Shown here: in pieces, positions 31,331-42,459 of the stretch
How the letters are laid out: each line of letters begins with the position of its first letter
How positions within the stretch are numbered: the first letter of the stretch is position 1
Source: Callorhinus ursinus
Lineage: Eukaryota > Chordata > Mammalia > Carnivora > Otariidae
Length of the DNA stretch: 64,000 nucleotides
NCBI RefSeq assembly: GCF_003265705.1
Contig: NW_020313288.1
Location: 2,733,723 to 2,797,722 of the forward strand
Reading direction: 5' to 3'
Position numbers and translations under genes: made by a program
The notes under the pieces: model-generated
What the model was told of the DNA's origin: nothing
The model's database searches: none
What the model saw: only the letters and a program-made list of their open reading frames with translations

Positions 31331-32100
31331 GTTCGAAGAGGTGGTACTTGCAAAGTACACAGTGGGTGCTTAATAGATGCTTACATGTTTACAAGGACCC
31401 CAGGCAGGAGCAGGCAGGGTTGGGGCTGCAGTTGCGGGCAGGGAGAGTCGGTGTGCTCCTTCAGCCTCACCACCCCCTCCCGCTGCAGCTCTGCCCTGGA
31501 CACCCGGAGGAGGAAGTGGGGGGAGCGGCAAGGGAGCAGACCTGGGGAGGGGGGTTGCCTCCCCCTTCTCATCCATTTGCTGCATGCCTACCATGGGCCG
31601 GGAGCTGGGCAGGCACCAGGAAGGCCCTGATGGATAAGGAAACTGAGGTCCACAGAGAGATAGTGAACTGGGCCCCGGGGCCCAGCCAGTTGCTAAACAC
31701 TGACTTTGGCTTCCCCACCCAGAGGCCCAGGGAGACAAAGTCCGAGGCTGCCGCATCTTCATGGCCAGGAGGCCCTGCCTTCCTGGCTCCCTGGGGCCTC
31801 CTGGCCTCCTCTGTCCTTGGAAGTTGGCCTCCCATGCCTTGAGGAGTTCGATTTTATGAGGGGTCCAGAGGCTGGGGAGCAGGCCGTCTCCCGGCACAGA
31901 GCAAAGGTGAGGGGGCCCAGGCTGGCGCAGGCAGGTTGCAGGGGCCCCCAGGGTCAGAGTGCCAGCCCCAGGATTGGGCGGCAGGTGTCACAGCACCCAA
32001 GTGCCTGACCTTCTCCAGGGCTCCATGCTGATTTTCTATTAAAGAAATCACCCGGATCATGTGGACACTTAGTGTCAGAGGAGACTAGGGGAGTCTGGCA
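31331..32100. other. intergenic, unassigned with MIR-like scraps
   Basis: TGGATAAGGAAACTGAGGTC near 31,631 is a MIR phrase in reverse. The rest is unassigned. No gene seen. Confidence 0.4.
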
Positions 32101-32317
32101 TCTTTGTCCTGCCGTGCCCCCGGCATTGCCCCCAACCTGCAATCATGGAGGCTATTGGTTTGTTTACTTTTTCTTTTTTTTTTTTTTTTTCAAAGACAGT
32201 GCCGTCCACGAAGACTGGGTCTGTGCTGTGTTTCCAGAACCCAACCCTGGGCCTGGTCCACAGGAGGCACCCAGGAACACCTGCACAGCTCCATAAATAC
32301 GAGTTTGTACTCTTTAC

Positions 32318-32660
32318 CAAAGAAAGACATACAGAGGGCCCAGGAGCACTTAGGAAAAAGCAAATTAAAACCACAGTAAGCTGCCACGTACCGGAATGGC
32401 TAAGATGAAAAAGTCCGACCACCCTACGTGCTGACAAGAGTAGGGGGCAACTGGAACGCTCATCTGCAGCTGGTGGGAATGCAAAGTGGTAGAGCCACTG
32501 TGGAAAACGACGTGGGGAGGATCTAAAAGGGTGAACCATTTACCTACCAAGGGATCTAACCATTTCATTCCTAGAATGAACAGACAGAAATAAAAAACAT
32601 CTGTCCATAGAAACATTTGCACAAGGATCCTCAGGGCTGTCCCACTTTAAGTAGTCAGTG
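32318..32660 (+). repeat. L1 3' end fragment
   Basis: CAGCTGGTGGGAATGCAAAG, TGGTAGAGCCACTGTGGAAA and the preceding GGAATGGCTAAGATGAAAAA are ORF2-end and 3' UTR landmarks of L1. Confidence 0.8.
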
Positions 32661-32679
32661 GGTGAGAGTCAGACTGTCT

Positions 32680-32850
32680 TCATCCCTGCAGGCTGTGTGA
32701 CACTTGGGAAGTGGCTGTCCTTCTCTGAGCCTGTTTCTTCTTCTGTTAACATGGGGGTGATGATGAGAATTTCCACCTACTGATAAGCACGTGAAAAGAT
32801 GCTCTGCCCACGGCAGACACCCAATAAATGCTGGTTTGTGTGATTCAAAA
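32680..32850 (+). repeat. MIR
   Basis: GGCTGTGTGACACTTGGGAA, CTTCTCTGAGCCTGTTTCTT and CACCCAATAAATGCTGG match the MIR consensus order in sense orientation. Confidence 0.75.
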
Positions 32851-32859
32851 AAAAAAAAA

Positions 32860-33587
32860 TAAGATACCAATATCATTATTTATCAGGGAAATGCAAATCA
32901 GAACTACACTGAGATACTATTCCACACCCACGAGGAGAGCTATAATAAAAAAGACAGACAGCACCAAGTGCTGATGAGGACATGGAGAAACTGAGTCCTA
33001 GTGCACCTGCTGGTGGGGATGGAATATGGTGAAGTTGCTGGGGAAACAATTTGGTCTTTCTTCAGAAAGGTAAACGTGCAATTACCATCCCACCAGCAAC
33101 TCCAGTCCTAGGCATCTATCCAAGAGAACCGAAAACGGTCGTACAAACAAAATTGTGTACACGCATGTTCGCAGCAACATGATTCATAACAGCCAAAAGG
33201 TGGGAACACCCCAAGTGTCCATCAAAGGATGAGCGTATAAATACTATGAGTCCCCCACGCACGGGCACGTCACTTGGCTGCGAGCAGGAGCCAGGCGTCC
33301 ACACGCACAGCCCCGGGGACAGACCCCGAGCCCACGAAGCTCAGGGAGGGAACCAGACACAGAAGGGCCCACTTGGTGTGAGTCCACGTGTGTGACACGT
33401 CCAGAACAGTCTCATCCACGGACGGGAAGGGGGCTCGTGGGGGCCGGGGGCTGGGGAGGGGGATGGCTGATGGGGACGGGGCTTCTTTTTCAGGTGATGG
33501 AATGTTCTGGAATTAGTGGTAATGGTTGCACAACATAGTAAATATACCACAACCCACCGAATCGTACTATTTAAAATGGTGAATTTT
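32860..33587 (+). repeat. L1 3' end, GC-shifted second half
   Basis: GGGAAATGCAAATCAGAACT and GAGATACTATTCCACACCCA are L1 ORF2-end phrases. From about 33,240 it becomes the GC-rich form shared with copies at 16,040, 44,290 and 49,260. A SINE splits its 3' terminus at 33,588, which resumes at 33,792. Confidence 0.85.
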
Positions 33588-33776
33588 GGGATGCCTGGGT
33601 GGCTCAGTCGGTTAAGCGTCTGCCTTCGGCTCAGGTCATGATCCCAGGGTCCTGGGATCGAGCCCCGCATCGGGCTCCTTGCTCAGCGGGGAGCCTGCTT
33701 CTCCCTCTGCCTGCTGTTCTCCCTGCTTGTTGCCTCTCTCTGAGAAATAAATAAATAAAATCTTTAAAAATAAAAT
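33588..33776 (+). mobile_element. CanSINE with 15-bp target-site duplication
   Basis: Flanked by perfect AAAATGGTGAATTTT repeats at 33573-33587 and 33777-33791, so it inserted in the L1 terminus. Head GGGATGCCTGGGTGGCTCAG, tail (AAAT)n. Confidence 0.95.
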
Positions 33777-33844
33777 AAAATGGTGAATTTTATGGTAGGT
33801 AAACTACAGCTTAAAATATGTATATAAATCAATGATGAAAAGAA

Positions 33845-33935
33845 AACTTCCCACATAGCTTCACACACAGAAGGCACTCAATAAATGCTCAGAATTGCCA
33901 TTACAATGGGCTGAATGAACATCATGAAGCCAGTT
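33845..33935 (+). repeat. L2 3' terminus
   Basis: AGAAGGCACTCAATAAATGC and GCTGAATGAAC match the L2 3' end. Confidence 0.6.
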
Positions 33936-33937
33936 TT

Positions 33938-34056
33938 TATTCAACAAACATTTATTGAGCACCTGCTGTGATCTGGGTGCTGGGGACACAAATCCTTGCC
34001 CTCAGGGAGCTGGCTTTCTAAGTGGAGTCACACAGATAATAAACAAATAATTAAAA
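33938..34056 (-). repeat. L2 fragment, interrupted by a DNA transposon
   Basis: TTCAACAAACATTTATTGAG, then CACCTGCTGTGATCTGGG and CTTGCCCTCAGGGAGCTGGC are the L2 3' end in reverse. It resumes at 34,719 beyond the Tigger-like element. Confidence 0.7.
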
Positions 34057-34150
34057 TACAGTCAATCCTTGAAAAACACCCGTTTGAACTGCGCAGGTCA
34101 ACTTTCGCATGATTTTTTCTGATAAATACAGCACTATAAATGTATTTTCT

Positions 34151-34343
34151 GGGGCGCCTGGGTGGCTCAGTCATTAAGCGTCTGCCTTCAGCTCAGGTCA
34201 TGATCCCAGGGTCCTGGGATCGAGTCCAGCGTCGGGCCCCCTGCTCAGCGGGGAGCCTGCTTCTCCCTCTGCCGCCTCTGCCCCTCCTTGTGCACTCGCT
34301 CTTTCTGCTGAATAAGTGAATAAAATCTTTAAAAAATAATAAC
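34151..34343 (+). mobile_element. CanSINE inside the Tigger-like element
   Basis: GGGGCGCCTGGGTGGCTCAG to an A-rich tail; flanked by AAATGTATTTTCT (34138) and AAATGTATTTTTT (34344). Lacks the GTTA doublet found in sibling copies (TCAGTCATTAAGCG). Confidence 0.93.
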
Positions 34344-34364
34344 AAATGTATTTTTTCCTCCTTA

Positions 34365-34487
34365 TGATTTTTTTTCCATTTATTTACTTAAGTAATCTCT
34401 ATGCCCAACATGGGGCTCAAACTCATGACCCCGAGATCAAAAGTCACACACTCCACTGACTGAGCCAGCCAGGCGTCCCTCCTGCTT
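34365..34487 (-). mobile_element. short tRNA-Lys SINE variant
   Basis: CATGGGGCTCAAACTCATGA, then GACTGAGCCAGCCAGGCGTC. It lacks the CT-rich segment of the longer CanSINEs. Similar short copies lie at 42,206, 44,895 and 45,658. Confidence 0.75.
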
Positions 34488-34718
34488 ATGATTTTCTTAA
34501 CATTGTCTTTCACTGACTCTACTGTAAGAATACAGTAAATAATACATATAACGCACAAAATATGTGTTGATTGACTTATGTCATCATAAGTATGGCTTTG
34601 GATCAACAGTAGGCTATTGGTAATTAGGTTTGGGGGGAGTCAAGAGTTACGTGCAGATTTTTTTACTGTGTGCGGGGTCAACCCCCTCAGCCCCCTCGTT
34701 CTTCAAGAGTCAACTGTA

Positions 34719-35180
34719 TATTGATGTTAGGAGTACATGCTAAAGAGAAGAAAATAAGCAGAGTTGGAGGCTTAGGAAGGGAGTGGAATTTTAGATACAG
34801 GGATTAGGGAAGCGTTCTCTGAGGAAGTGAGGAAGGCACAAGTGTATCTATGAGAAGAGCATCCCAGGTAGAGAGAGAGCCAGTGCAAAGGTCCTGGGGC
34901 AGGACTGGGCCTGGAGTGTTGGAGAAACAGTGAGGGGGCCCATGTGGATAGAGCACAGTGAGCAAGGGGGAAAGCGGCAGGAGGGGGTGGGGCAGGTCCT
35001 GCAGGGCCCGGGGGCCTTGGGGAGGATTTGGCTTTCACCCAGGAAAGTGGGAGCCCTGGAGGGCTGTGGGCAGAGGAGGGCCGGACGTGACTCAGGTGCT
35101 CACAGGCGCCGCCTGGTGGCTGCAGTGGGGAGGACGGACGCGGTGGTGGCGGAGCCTGGGATCGGGACAGAGGCGACTCT
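34719..35180 (-). repeat. L2, continuation
   Basis: GAGAAGAGCATCCCAGGTAG and CAGTGCAAAGGTCCTGGGGC are the reverse of the L2 phrases for the 3' half. A CTCF-like core in reverse (GCGCCGCCTGGTGG, 35106-35119) lies in it. Confidence 0.7.
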
Positions 35181-35269
35181 GCCGCTGGTACAGGTGCGTG
35201 AGGGTGAGGCTGGACCTGGAGGAGGCTTGGGAATGGCCGGAAGTGGACTGGTCAGTAATGGCCCAGATT

Positions 35270-35510
35270 CTGCACCCACAACTTCTGGGCTCCCATCTCA
35301 GCTCCATGACCTTGAGCCACGACCTTGAGACTGTGACTCAATCTCTCTCCATGTCCTTTTTTGTAAGACAGATAGAGCAGTTACCTATGTCAGGAGATTG
35401 GATTTATGCAAAATGCTTAAAATGAGGCCTGGTCCACAGAAACAGGCTGCGAGTGTTGGTTTCCGTTACGATGATGATGATGATGATGATGATGATGGTC
35501 ACCACTCGTT
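35270..35510 (+). repeat. MIR with (GAT)n tract
   Basis: CATGACCTTGAGCCACGACC and CTCAATCTCTCTCCATGTCC follow MIR order. It ends in about nine GAT units at 35470-35496. Confidence 0.65.
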
Positions 35511-35539
35511 ATGCCAGTGTTACAGCTGTCAACCCAGGA

Positions 35540-36410
35540 TCCGTTTCACGCTGACCCCTCCTTCCTCAATTCGCCTCCTGGGGAACCTTCAAGGTCCACT
35601 CCCAGGCGGAGCCCTGGAGGACAAAGACTAGAGCTTTGTCATCTTCATGTCCCCAGCCCTCAGCTTGGGGCCAGTATCAGGAAGGAGACACTGCAGAAGG
35701 GATGAGTCTCCTGACTCTTGCAAGCAGAGCCCTGCCTGCCCCCCCCACCTGGGTCCCTTTCTCAGTCCTGGATCCTTCCATGCAAACTTCCTCCCTAGTT
35801 CAGAGGCTACTCCAGGGCCCGGACTAGCAAACTCCTACCCATCCTTCAAAACCTCAGCTCGAATGCTTGGCAGAAACTTCATCCCTTCCCCACAGACTCC
35901 CTAAGCCTCAGACCCTCCCTCCACCTCAGCCCTGCATGACCAGGCTCCTGAGAATGTTACCATCCTCGCATGCCCCAGAAACTCCCGTCCTAGCCTCATC
36001 CTTTTCAGTTAGATTGAACTTGCTGCAGTCCCTACAAACCCTCCGTGCAGGCTCATACCTTGAGCATTTGCATATGTTATACAATCTGCCTGGAGCATCC
36101 TCCTCACCCGCTCTGCTTTGCCAACTTCCAACAGCTCCTTCCCAACATCTTCTCCTCTAGGAAGCCTTCCCTCCTTAGGCCCCACACACAGAACCCAATC
36201 CCCCGCTCTTGAGGATCCCAGCCCCAAGTCCCACCCTCTGCTCCAGGCCGTACCCCACAGGGTTGGGAGCATCTGTGACTGGCCCTGTCTCCCTCAGACT
36301 AGGGATTTCTCAATAGCTGGAAGTGCTGAACTTCTATTTACCCTTCAAAACCCCAGCTTAAATGTACCCACGTCTGCATAAACTTTGCCAATCTCCTTCT
36401 GACAACTGCT
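35540..36410 (+). repeat. L2 fragments
   Basis: Repeated L2 phrases such as CATTTGCATATGTTATACAA near 36,064, GCCTGGAGCATCCTCC and AGGAAGCCTTCCCTCC. At least two segments appear in tandem, because a second start-like phrase follows at 36,330. Confidence 0.65.
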
Positions 36411-36717
36411 TCATTCCTTCCCTGGGGTTTCCCTAGCCTCAGGGCCCCTCTTCTGCCCCTTCGAGCTAACAGCATCCATGTCCAGTTCTGCCTTCTCCAA
36501 ATGGCCAGATCTCAGGATCTGCCCACCACGTGGCTGGTCACAGAAGGGGCATCAAGGAATATACTAAACAGGAAGGAAGGGAAGGAGGGAGGGAGGAAGG
36601 AAGGAAGAGAATGCCTGACTGAGGTCTTGCATTTTACTAATTCTGGCTGTTCCGAGACCTCAGGCAGATAACCGAGCCAAGACTTTGCCTTAAAAGAAGG
36701 AAAAAAAAAAAAAGCCA
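36411..36717. other. intergenic, with (GGAA)n tract
   Basis: A GGAA/GGGA purine tract at 36,567-36,608 and an A13 run at 36,701. Otherwise unassigned. Confidence 0.5.
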
Positions 36718-36941
36718 AGGTGCCTGGGTGGTGCAGTTGGTTAAGCCTCCGATTCTTGATTTCAGCTCAGCTCGTGATCTCAGGGTCGTGATCTCGGGAT
36801 CATGAGATTGAGCCCCACGTCGGGCTCCATGCTGAGCATGCAGTGTGTTTGGGATTCTCTCCCCCACCCGCCTATTGCCTCTCCCCCACTTGCTCACTCT
36901 CAAATAAATAAGTACAATCTTAAAAAGAAAAAGAAAAAGAA
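36718..36941 (+). mobile_element. CanSINE, older copy
   Basis: AGGTGCCTGGGTGGTGCAGT head and CATGAGATTGAGCCCCACGT box; it contains a partial internal duplication of the CGTGATCTC(A/G)GG word. Tail (AAAAAG)n. Confidence 0.88.
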
Positions 36942-37275
36942 GACACTATTAATCCAGGATCCTTTTGCAGGAGGGTGGTATTTAGAGGCCAACATCTGGG
37001 TTAAGGGTGCTCATTGCACCTGGGGTGTCTCTCCCAAAGCACTCTTGGTGAATGGAACTGGAGAACATATCAATGGAAATAAATGTATACACAGCCGGTC
37101 CTCATCTCACAAATTCACCTACTCGCCGACATTTATTTGCAGCCCTAAAATCACTAACTCGAGGCACTTTTCAGTCATTTGCGGGCGTGCGCAAAGCGGC
37201 AAAAAGCATGAGCCGCCCCACATGCACGTTCCCAGCTGGGGTGGAGAAAGGTGACAATTTGCCTTCTTGTTTTTC

Positions 37276-37477
37276 TTTTTCTTTTTAAAGATTTTATTTA
37301 TTTATTTATCAGAAAGAGAGAGAGAGCGAGAGCACAAGCAGTGGGGAGTGGCAGGCAGAGGGAGAAGCAGGCTCCCCACTGAGCAGGGAGCCCGATGTGG
37401 GACTCAATCCCAGGACCCTGGGATCATGACCTGAGCCGAAGGCAGACGCTTCACTGACTGAGCCGCCGGACGTCCCT
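37276..37477 (-). mobile_element. CanSINE with near-perfect target-site duplication
   Basis: Flanked by GCCTTCTTGTTTTTC (37261) and GCCCTCTTGTTTTTC (37478), one mismatch in 15. Reverse copy ending GACTGAGCCGCCGGACGTCC. Confidence 0.93.
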
Positions 37478-37492
37478 GCCCTCTTGTTTTTC

Positions 37493-38826
37493 AGCTCAGA
37501 CTGTAAACCAGCCTCCTTTTCATGGTGCATTGAATTTGTTTGCATCCTTCTGCTTTTTTGGGGGTGATTTTGCTGTTTGCACTGGGCCCCAAGCCTCCCA
37601 TGCTGGCTGGTGTCCCTAAACTCCAGAAGGCTGTGACTTGGCTTACTGAGAAAGCGCTGCCCTAGGACAAGCTTCGTTCGTGGTGAGCTATTGGCCGTGG
37701 GTTCAGGGTTATGAATCCACAGCCGACATTAAATACGGAGTCTTGAAACAGACACACGTATGACACAAGTTCACCTACTGATGGGTTGACAAAGGTGCTG
37801 TGACCAGGGGCTCATAGGAAGCTCACGCCAAATTTCCTCCTGGAGCCCTTCTTCGGCACTCACTAATTCCGCGTCCACGGCAACTTGACTTTGCTGTGAA
37901 TCACAAGCATGGACCGTACGTACATCCTGCCTCACACTATATGACCACCCAAAACAATAAGACCCCCCCCCCCATACATTAGAATCAATGCTGCACTTCT
38001 GGGATAACCATTGCTCATCACAGAGCAATCAGCACATGTTGCACGCCTTCAGGTGATATTCATCTCCCCTCTCCCCGCGCTGTTCTTCAGGGGGGGAAAC
38101 TGAGGCACGGAGGGGTGGAGTTGGGTCTGGCCCAGCACCCTTCCCCAGCCAGCTGGTCTGCCTGGAAACTCCCGAGGGCGTGGCTGCGAAGACTTTCAGT
38201 TCTGAGCTTTCTTTGAAACTCTTCCCTTATGACTCCTTATCTGTGTCCAGCAATAAAAGTCACCAAAGTTCACGGGCGGGTGGGGAGCTGCAGGCAGATA
38301 AGGGCAGACACGTGGGCAGCGCGACCCCCGCGCCCTCAGCAGGCAGGCGCAGCGAGCATCCCTGGAGCGTTCTCCCAGCCAGCCTCCTTCCCCACCACCG
38401 TGTGCACGGGTGCATCTCGTCCTGCTGACCGCTGCCGCAGGAAGCAGCCAGTCTTCCCTTCTTGCCCGAGAATCAGGTCTGCAAGGGGTCCCAGAGGGGT
38501 GGGCACGCAGGGTGGGCACAGTGCAGCCTGGGGAGGATTGCTGAATTTAGCAGAGAAAATCTACTCGACGCCCAGTTACATGGCAACTTCAGATAAACAA
38601 TGAATAATGTTTTAGTGTAAGAACATCCCTTGCTCATTTAACCGGGAGCCCCATAGTCCATCTGGCAGCCAGAAGCCCAGGCAAAGTCCTTGCTCCGCCC
38701 GCGCCCCACCCAAGCCCCACCCCAGCGCCAGGCCCCGCAGTCCCGGCCCCAGGCCCCTCTCTCAAACCCAACCCTCAGCCCTGCACAGCTCTTTTCCCCT
38801 ACCCAAGCAGGTTTGGGCTTTTTCTT
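37493..38826. other. intergenic, no recognised feature
   Basis: No gene or clear repeat seen. A C9 run lies at 37,964. Short reading frames here show no known domain. Confidence 0.4.
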
Positions 38827-38842
38827 TGTGATAGTTTTTCTT

Positions 38843-39051
38843 TTTCTTTAATTTTTTTTAAGATTTTTTATTTATTTATTTAACAGAGATAAAGAGAGAG
38901 CGTAAGTAGGCAGAGCGGCAGACAGAGGCAGAGGGAGAAGCAGGCTTCCCGCGGAGCAGGGAGCCCGATGCGGGGCTCGATCCCAGGACCCTGGGACCAT
39001 GACCTGAGCCGAAGGCAGCCGTCCAACCGACTGAGCCACCCAGGCGCCCCA
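38843..39051 (-). mobile_element. CanSINE with 16-bp target-site duplication
   Basis: Perfect repeats TGTGATAGTTTTTCTT at 38827-38842 and 39052-39067. Reverse full-length copy. Confidence 0.95.
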
Positions 39052-39112
39052 TGTGATAGTTTTTCTTAATACTGTTAAGTTGTAGGGGCGCCTGGGTGGC
39101 TCAGTCATTAAG

Positions 39113-39512
39113 NNNNNNNNNNNNNNNNNNNNNNNNNNNNNNNNNNNNNNNNNNNNNNNNNNNNNNNNNNNNNNNNNNNNNNNNNNNNNNNNNNNNNNNN
39201 NNNNNNNNNNNNNNNNNNNNNNNNNNNNNNNNNNNNNNNNNNNNNNNNNNNNNNNNNNNNNNNNNNNNNNNNNNNNNNNNNNNNNNNNNNNNNNNNNNNN
39301 NNNNNNNNNNNNNNNNNNNNNNNNNNNNNNNNNNNNNNNNNNNNNNNNNNNNNNNNNNNNNNNNNNNNNNNNNNNNNNNNNNNNNNNNNNNNNNNNNNNN
39401 NNNNNNNNNNNNNNNNNNNNNNNNNNNNNNNNNNNNNNNNNNNNNNNNNNNNNNNNNNNNNNNNNNNNNNNNNNNNNNNNNNNNNNNNNNNNNNNNNNNN
39501 NNNNNNNNNNNN
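39113..39512. other. assembly gap of 400 N
   Basis: The gap lies inside a plus-strand CanSINE: the left flank ends at ...CAGTCATTAAG and the right flank resumes at TCCCAGGGTCCTGGG. In intact copies in this window those points are about 26 bases apart. Confidence 0.95.
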
Positions 39513-39644
39513 TCCCAGGGTCCTGGGATCGAGCCCCGCATCGGGCTCCCTGCTCCGCGGGAAGCCTGCTTCTCCCTCTCCCACTCCCCCTGCTTGTTTC
39601 CCTCTTTTGCTGTGTCTCTCGCTGTCAAATAAATAAATAAAATA

Positions 39645-39828
39645 TTTATTTATTTATTTGAGAGAGAGAGAGAATGAGAGGCAGAGAGCACGAGAGGGAA
39701 GAGGATCAGAGGGAGAAGCAGACTCCCTGCTGAGCAGGGAGCCCGATGTGGGACTCGATCCTGGGACTCCAGGATCATGAACTGAGCCGAAGGCAGTTGC
39801 TTAACCAACTGAGCCACCCAGGCGCCCC
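39645..39828 (-). mobile_element. CanSINE nested in another CanSINE tail
   Basis: Reverse copy from TTATTTATTTATTTGAGAGA to GAGCCACCCAGGCGCCC. TAAATAAAATATTT occurs on both sides, consistent with insertion into the A-rich tail of the host SINE. Confidence 0.9.
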
Positions 39829-39867
39829 TAAATAAAATATTTTTTAAAAAATACTGTTAAGTTGTAG

Positions 39868-40745
39868 TAAAATGCACATGACATAAAACTTGACACTTTA
39901 ACCATCTCTAAGTGCACAGCTCTGCGGCATGAAGCACACTCACACGGCCCTGCAGCCACCCAACTTCCGTCTCCAGAACTTTCCATCTCCCCACACAGAG
40001 ACTCTGTCCCCACGAAGCACGGACTCCCCACCCCCTGCCCCCGCCCCGGCTCCCACCCTCTCCTCTCTGTCTGTGTGGACGGGACTCCTCTGGGGACCTC
40101 CTGGGAGTGGGGTCGTCCTGCGGGATGTGTCCTTCTGGGTCTGGCTCCTCTCACTGAGCCCGGGGTCCTCGGGGTCCCTCCGAGTCGTGGCAGGTGTCAG
40201 GGTCCCTTCCTTCCTGAGGCTGGATCGTGTTCCAGCGTGTGGACGGACTGCACTGTGTTTATTCATTCACCTGCTGGGACACTGAGGTTGTTTCTGCCTC
40301 TTGGCTGCTGTGAGTCATGCTGCTGTGAACACAGGTGTGCAAATATGTCTTCAAGTCCCTGCTTTCAGTTCTCCTGGGTAGATACCTGGAGAGGAGTTGC
40401 TGGTCAGAGAGTCGCTCTGTGTTTAATATCTTGAGGGACAGCCAGACTGTTTCCCACAGTGCTGCATGGTTCCCCATGCAGCACCAGGACTCTGCGTCCT
40501 CACCAACCCTTCTTCCTTTCTGGTTTTTTTGTTGTTGGTTTTGTTTGTTTGTTTGTTTGTTTACTCTAGCTGTCCCAGTGGGTATGAGGTGATATCTCAC
40601 TGTGGTTTTGATTTGCATTTCCCTGATGGCTCATGATGATGAGCATTTTTTAATGTGCTTCTTGGACATGAGTAGATCCCTTTGGAGAAAAGTCCCTCAC
40701 CTGCGTTTTAACTGGGTTAGTCTGGCTCGCTCTCAAACCTCACCA
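39868..40745 (-). repeat. L1 3' end, GC-shifted, reverse
   Basis: TAAAATGCACATGACATAAA, GTTGTTTCTGCCTCTTGGCT and GTTTTGATTTGCATTTCCCT are L1 phrases in reverse. The 39,890-40,230 part is GC-rich and closely similar (reverse) to 5,460-5,760 and 44,620-44,890. Confidence 0.85.
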
Positions 40746-41284
40746 ATGTGCCATCAGGCTGCCGGCGTGCCTTCGCGTCATGCATGTAAGATGTGTCATG
40801 CGGTGACCCCATTACACTGGCCTCTCCTGCAGTCGGAGGGCTTCACGGGGTGGGCCCCCCCCTTTGGGTCCCAGCCTGTACACCGAGCCATCATTTTTGT
40901 CCATCTGCTGGTCAAAGGATCAACGTAATCAGTCAAGACCCACATTTCTCTTTGGAAATGACACAGAATAGAAATGAGCCTGGTGCATCATGCTTTGCGA
41001 GGGCAAGGGGCGTCTCGTGTACCTCTTACTGGGGTGACGCATGTGTTGAAATGTGCACCCCAAGCGAGTGCACGTATGCATATGTATATGTGAGCACATT
41101 TTTAACTAGGAGGAGAGAGGTCATGGCCAAGAAAAGCTTGAAGGCTCCCCCCCCCCCCCGGCTGCTTCTTTTTTCAGAACTTAATCCTTGCATGTGTGAT
41201 GAGCTGATTCGCTAGAATGGTGATTCTCTGTTGAGTGCGATTTTGCCAAGAGACAGTCAGCAATGTTGGTGACCTTCTGACCTG
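40746..41284. other. intergenic, no recognised feature
   Basis: No gene or clear repeat seen. A C13 run is present at about 41,147-41,159. Confidence 0.4.
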
Positions 41285-41440
41285 ATTCTGCCCGCAGGGG
41301 ACGCTGGGGCCACCATGTCCAGGAACATCCATGGTCATCACGACTGGGGTGCTCCTGGCATCGAGTGGGTGGGGGATGCTGCTCGGCCCTCCCCAGTGCC
41401 CACCCCAGAGGACATCCGGCCCCAATGTCCAAGTGCGGAG
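41285..41440 (+). mobile_element. MER20-like hAT element
   Basis: CGACTGGGGTGCTCCTGGCA, TCGAGTGGGTGGGGGATGCT and CCCAATGTCC follow MER20 order. Confidence 0.7.
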
Positions 41441-42010
41441 GGAAGGACCCTGGACCAGACTGTGCTGGCGGCGCCGGGTCCAGCGCCCGGGGCCGCTCCT
41501 GTGCAAGCCGGGGATGCTCGGGTCCCTGTGCCACGCTGCCCCCGTGTGGACGGTCATGGCACACGCACTGCCTGACCTTGGGGAGGGTCTCCACCTGGGG
41601 TGGCCCAGCATCTCTTTCTCCTGGGATGGCAATATTCTAGCTCCAGGCTGTCCCACATGCTGGCCTCTCGTAGCCACCCAGCCCTTGAGATGTGGCCAGG
41701 GCAACTGAGGAACCGAGTTTCTAGTTTCTTGTCATTGCAATTCATGGACATTTACAGGCTAACAGCCGCAGGTGCCCAGCGGTGACCCGAGTTACAGCCC
41801 AGTTTGTACAGAGAGCCGACGTTTGTCCTTGGGCAGCAGGGGTCCGTGTGTGTGGCTGTAGCATCTGTGGGTTGGTAGACACGTATGTGTTTAGGCCCAC
41901 ATTTTTGAATTCTTGTATATTTAGGACGTACCGGCGCCAGACCCTGCTCTGAGCCCTGAACTCTCATCGCCTCAAGTCTCGACTCAAATAAGCACTGACA
42001 ACATGCCCAT
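41441..42010. other. intergenic, no recognised feature
   Basis: Unassigned sequence; no gene or clear repeat seen. Confidence 0.35.
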
Positions 42011-42190
42011 TTTATAGAAGAAGAAACTGAGGGTCAGAGAGGACAGCGGCCCAAGTGCTCATACCTCTGGGCTAAGCCCCGGCTAAGGGACACTCTGGCC
42101 TTACTTCGTTCCATCCCACAACGTTCTGGAACTTGTATGACTCCCATTTTGCAGAGGAGGAGACAGGCCCATTCACTCAGCAAGCAGAAG
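42011..42190 (-). repeat. MIR-like fragments
   Basis: GCCCATTTTATAGAAGAAGA followed by AACTGAGGGTCAGAG, and TCCCATTTTGCAGAGGAGGA, are MIR phrases in reverse. Confidence 0.6.
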
Positions 42191-42205
42191 GCCAGCGTGA
42201 GGGCC

Positions 42206-42330
42206 CCTGGCCGGCTTGGTCAGAAGAGCGTGCGACTCTTGATCTCGGGGTTGTGAGTTTGAGCCCCACGTTAGGTGCAGAGATGACTTAAAAATAAAAT
42301 ATTTTTTAATAAAAAAAAAGAAAAGAAAGA
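42206..42330 (+). mobile_element. short tRNA-Lys SINE variant
   Basis: CTGGCCGGCTTGGTCAGAAG, GCGACTCTTGATCTCGGGG, then GCCCCACGTTAGGTGCAGAG and an A-rich tail. Confidence 0.75.
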
Positions 42331-42459
42331 AGAAACAATGCCAGGGTGAGGATTTCCCACATCAGTGTACCAACCATGGCGTTAACGTGCCTCCCTAGAG
42401 TGGTCTGCAGGGTCCTGGGGAAGGTCACAGGGCAGGGCTGGGGGGTGGGTATACAGATG

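Larger units (their letters stand above)
34059..34716. mobile_element. Tigger/MER2-like DNA transposon hosting two SINEs
   Basis: Ends are imperfect terminal inverted repeats: CAGTCAATCCTTGAAAAACA at the left, and the complement of CTTCAAGAGTCAACTG at the right. A TA dinucleotide is duplicated at both ends (34057-34058 and 34717-34718), as expected for Tc1/mariner-class insertion. Internal words TTATGATTTTCTTAACATTG and ATATGTGTTGATTGAC fit Tigger-type elements. No transposase reading frame remains. Confidence 0.75.
39086..39849 (+). mobile_element. CanSINE split by gap and by a nested SINE
   Basis: The 18-bp duplication AATACTGTTAAGTTGTAG flanks the whole at 39068-39085 and 39850-39867. The plus-strand SINE starts GGGCGCCTGGGTGGCTCAG, is interrupted by the 400-N gap, resumes at 39,513 and reaches its (AAAT)n tail, in which a reverse SINE is nested. 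Confidence 0.92.
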
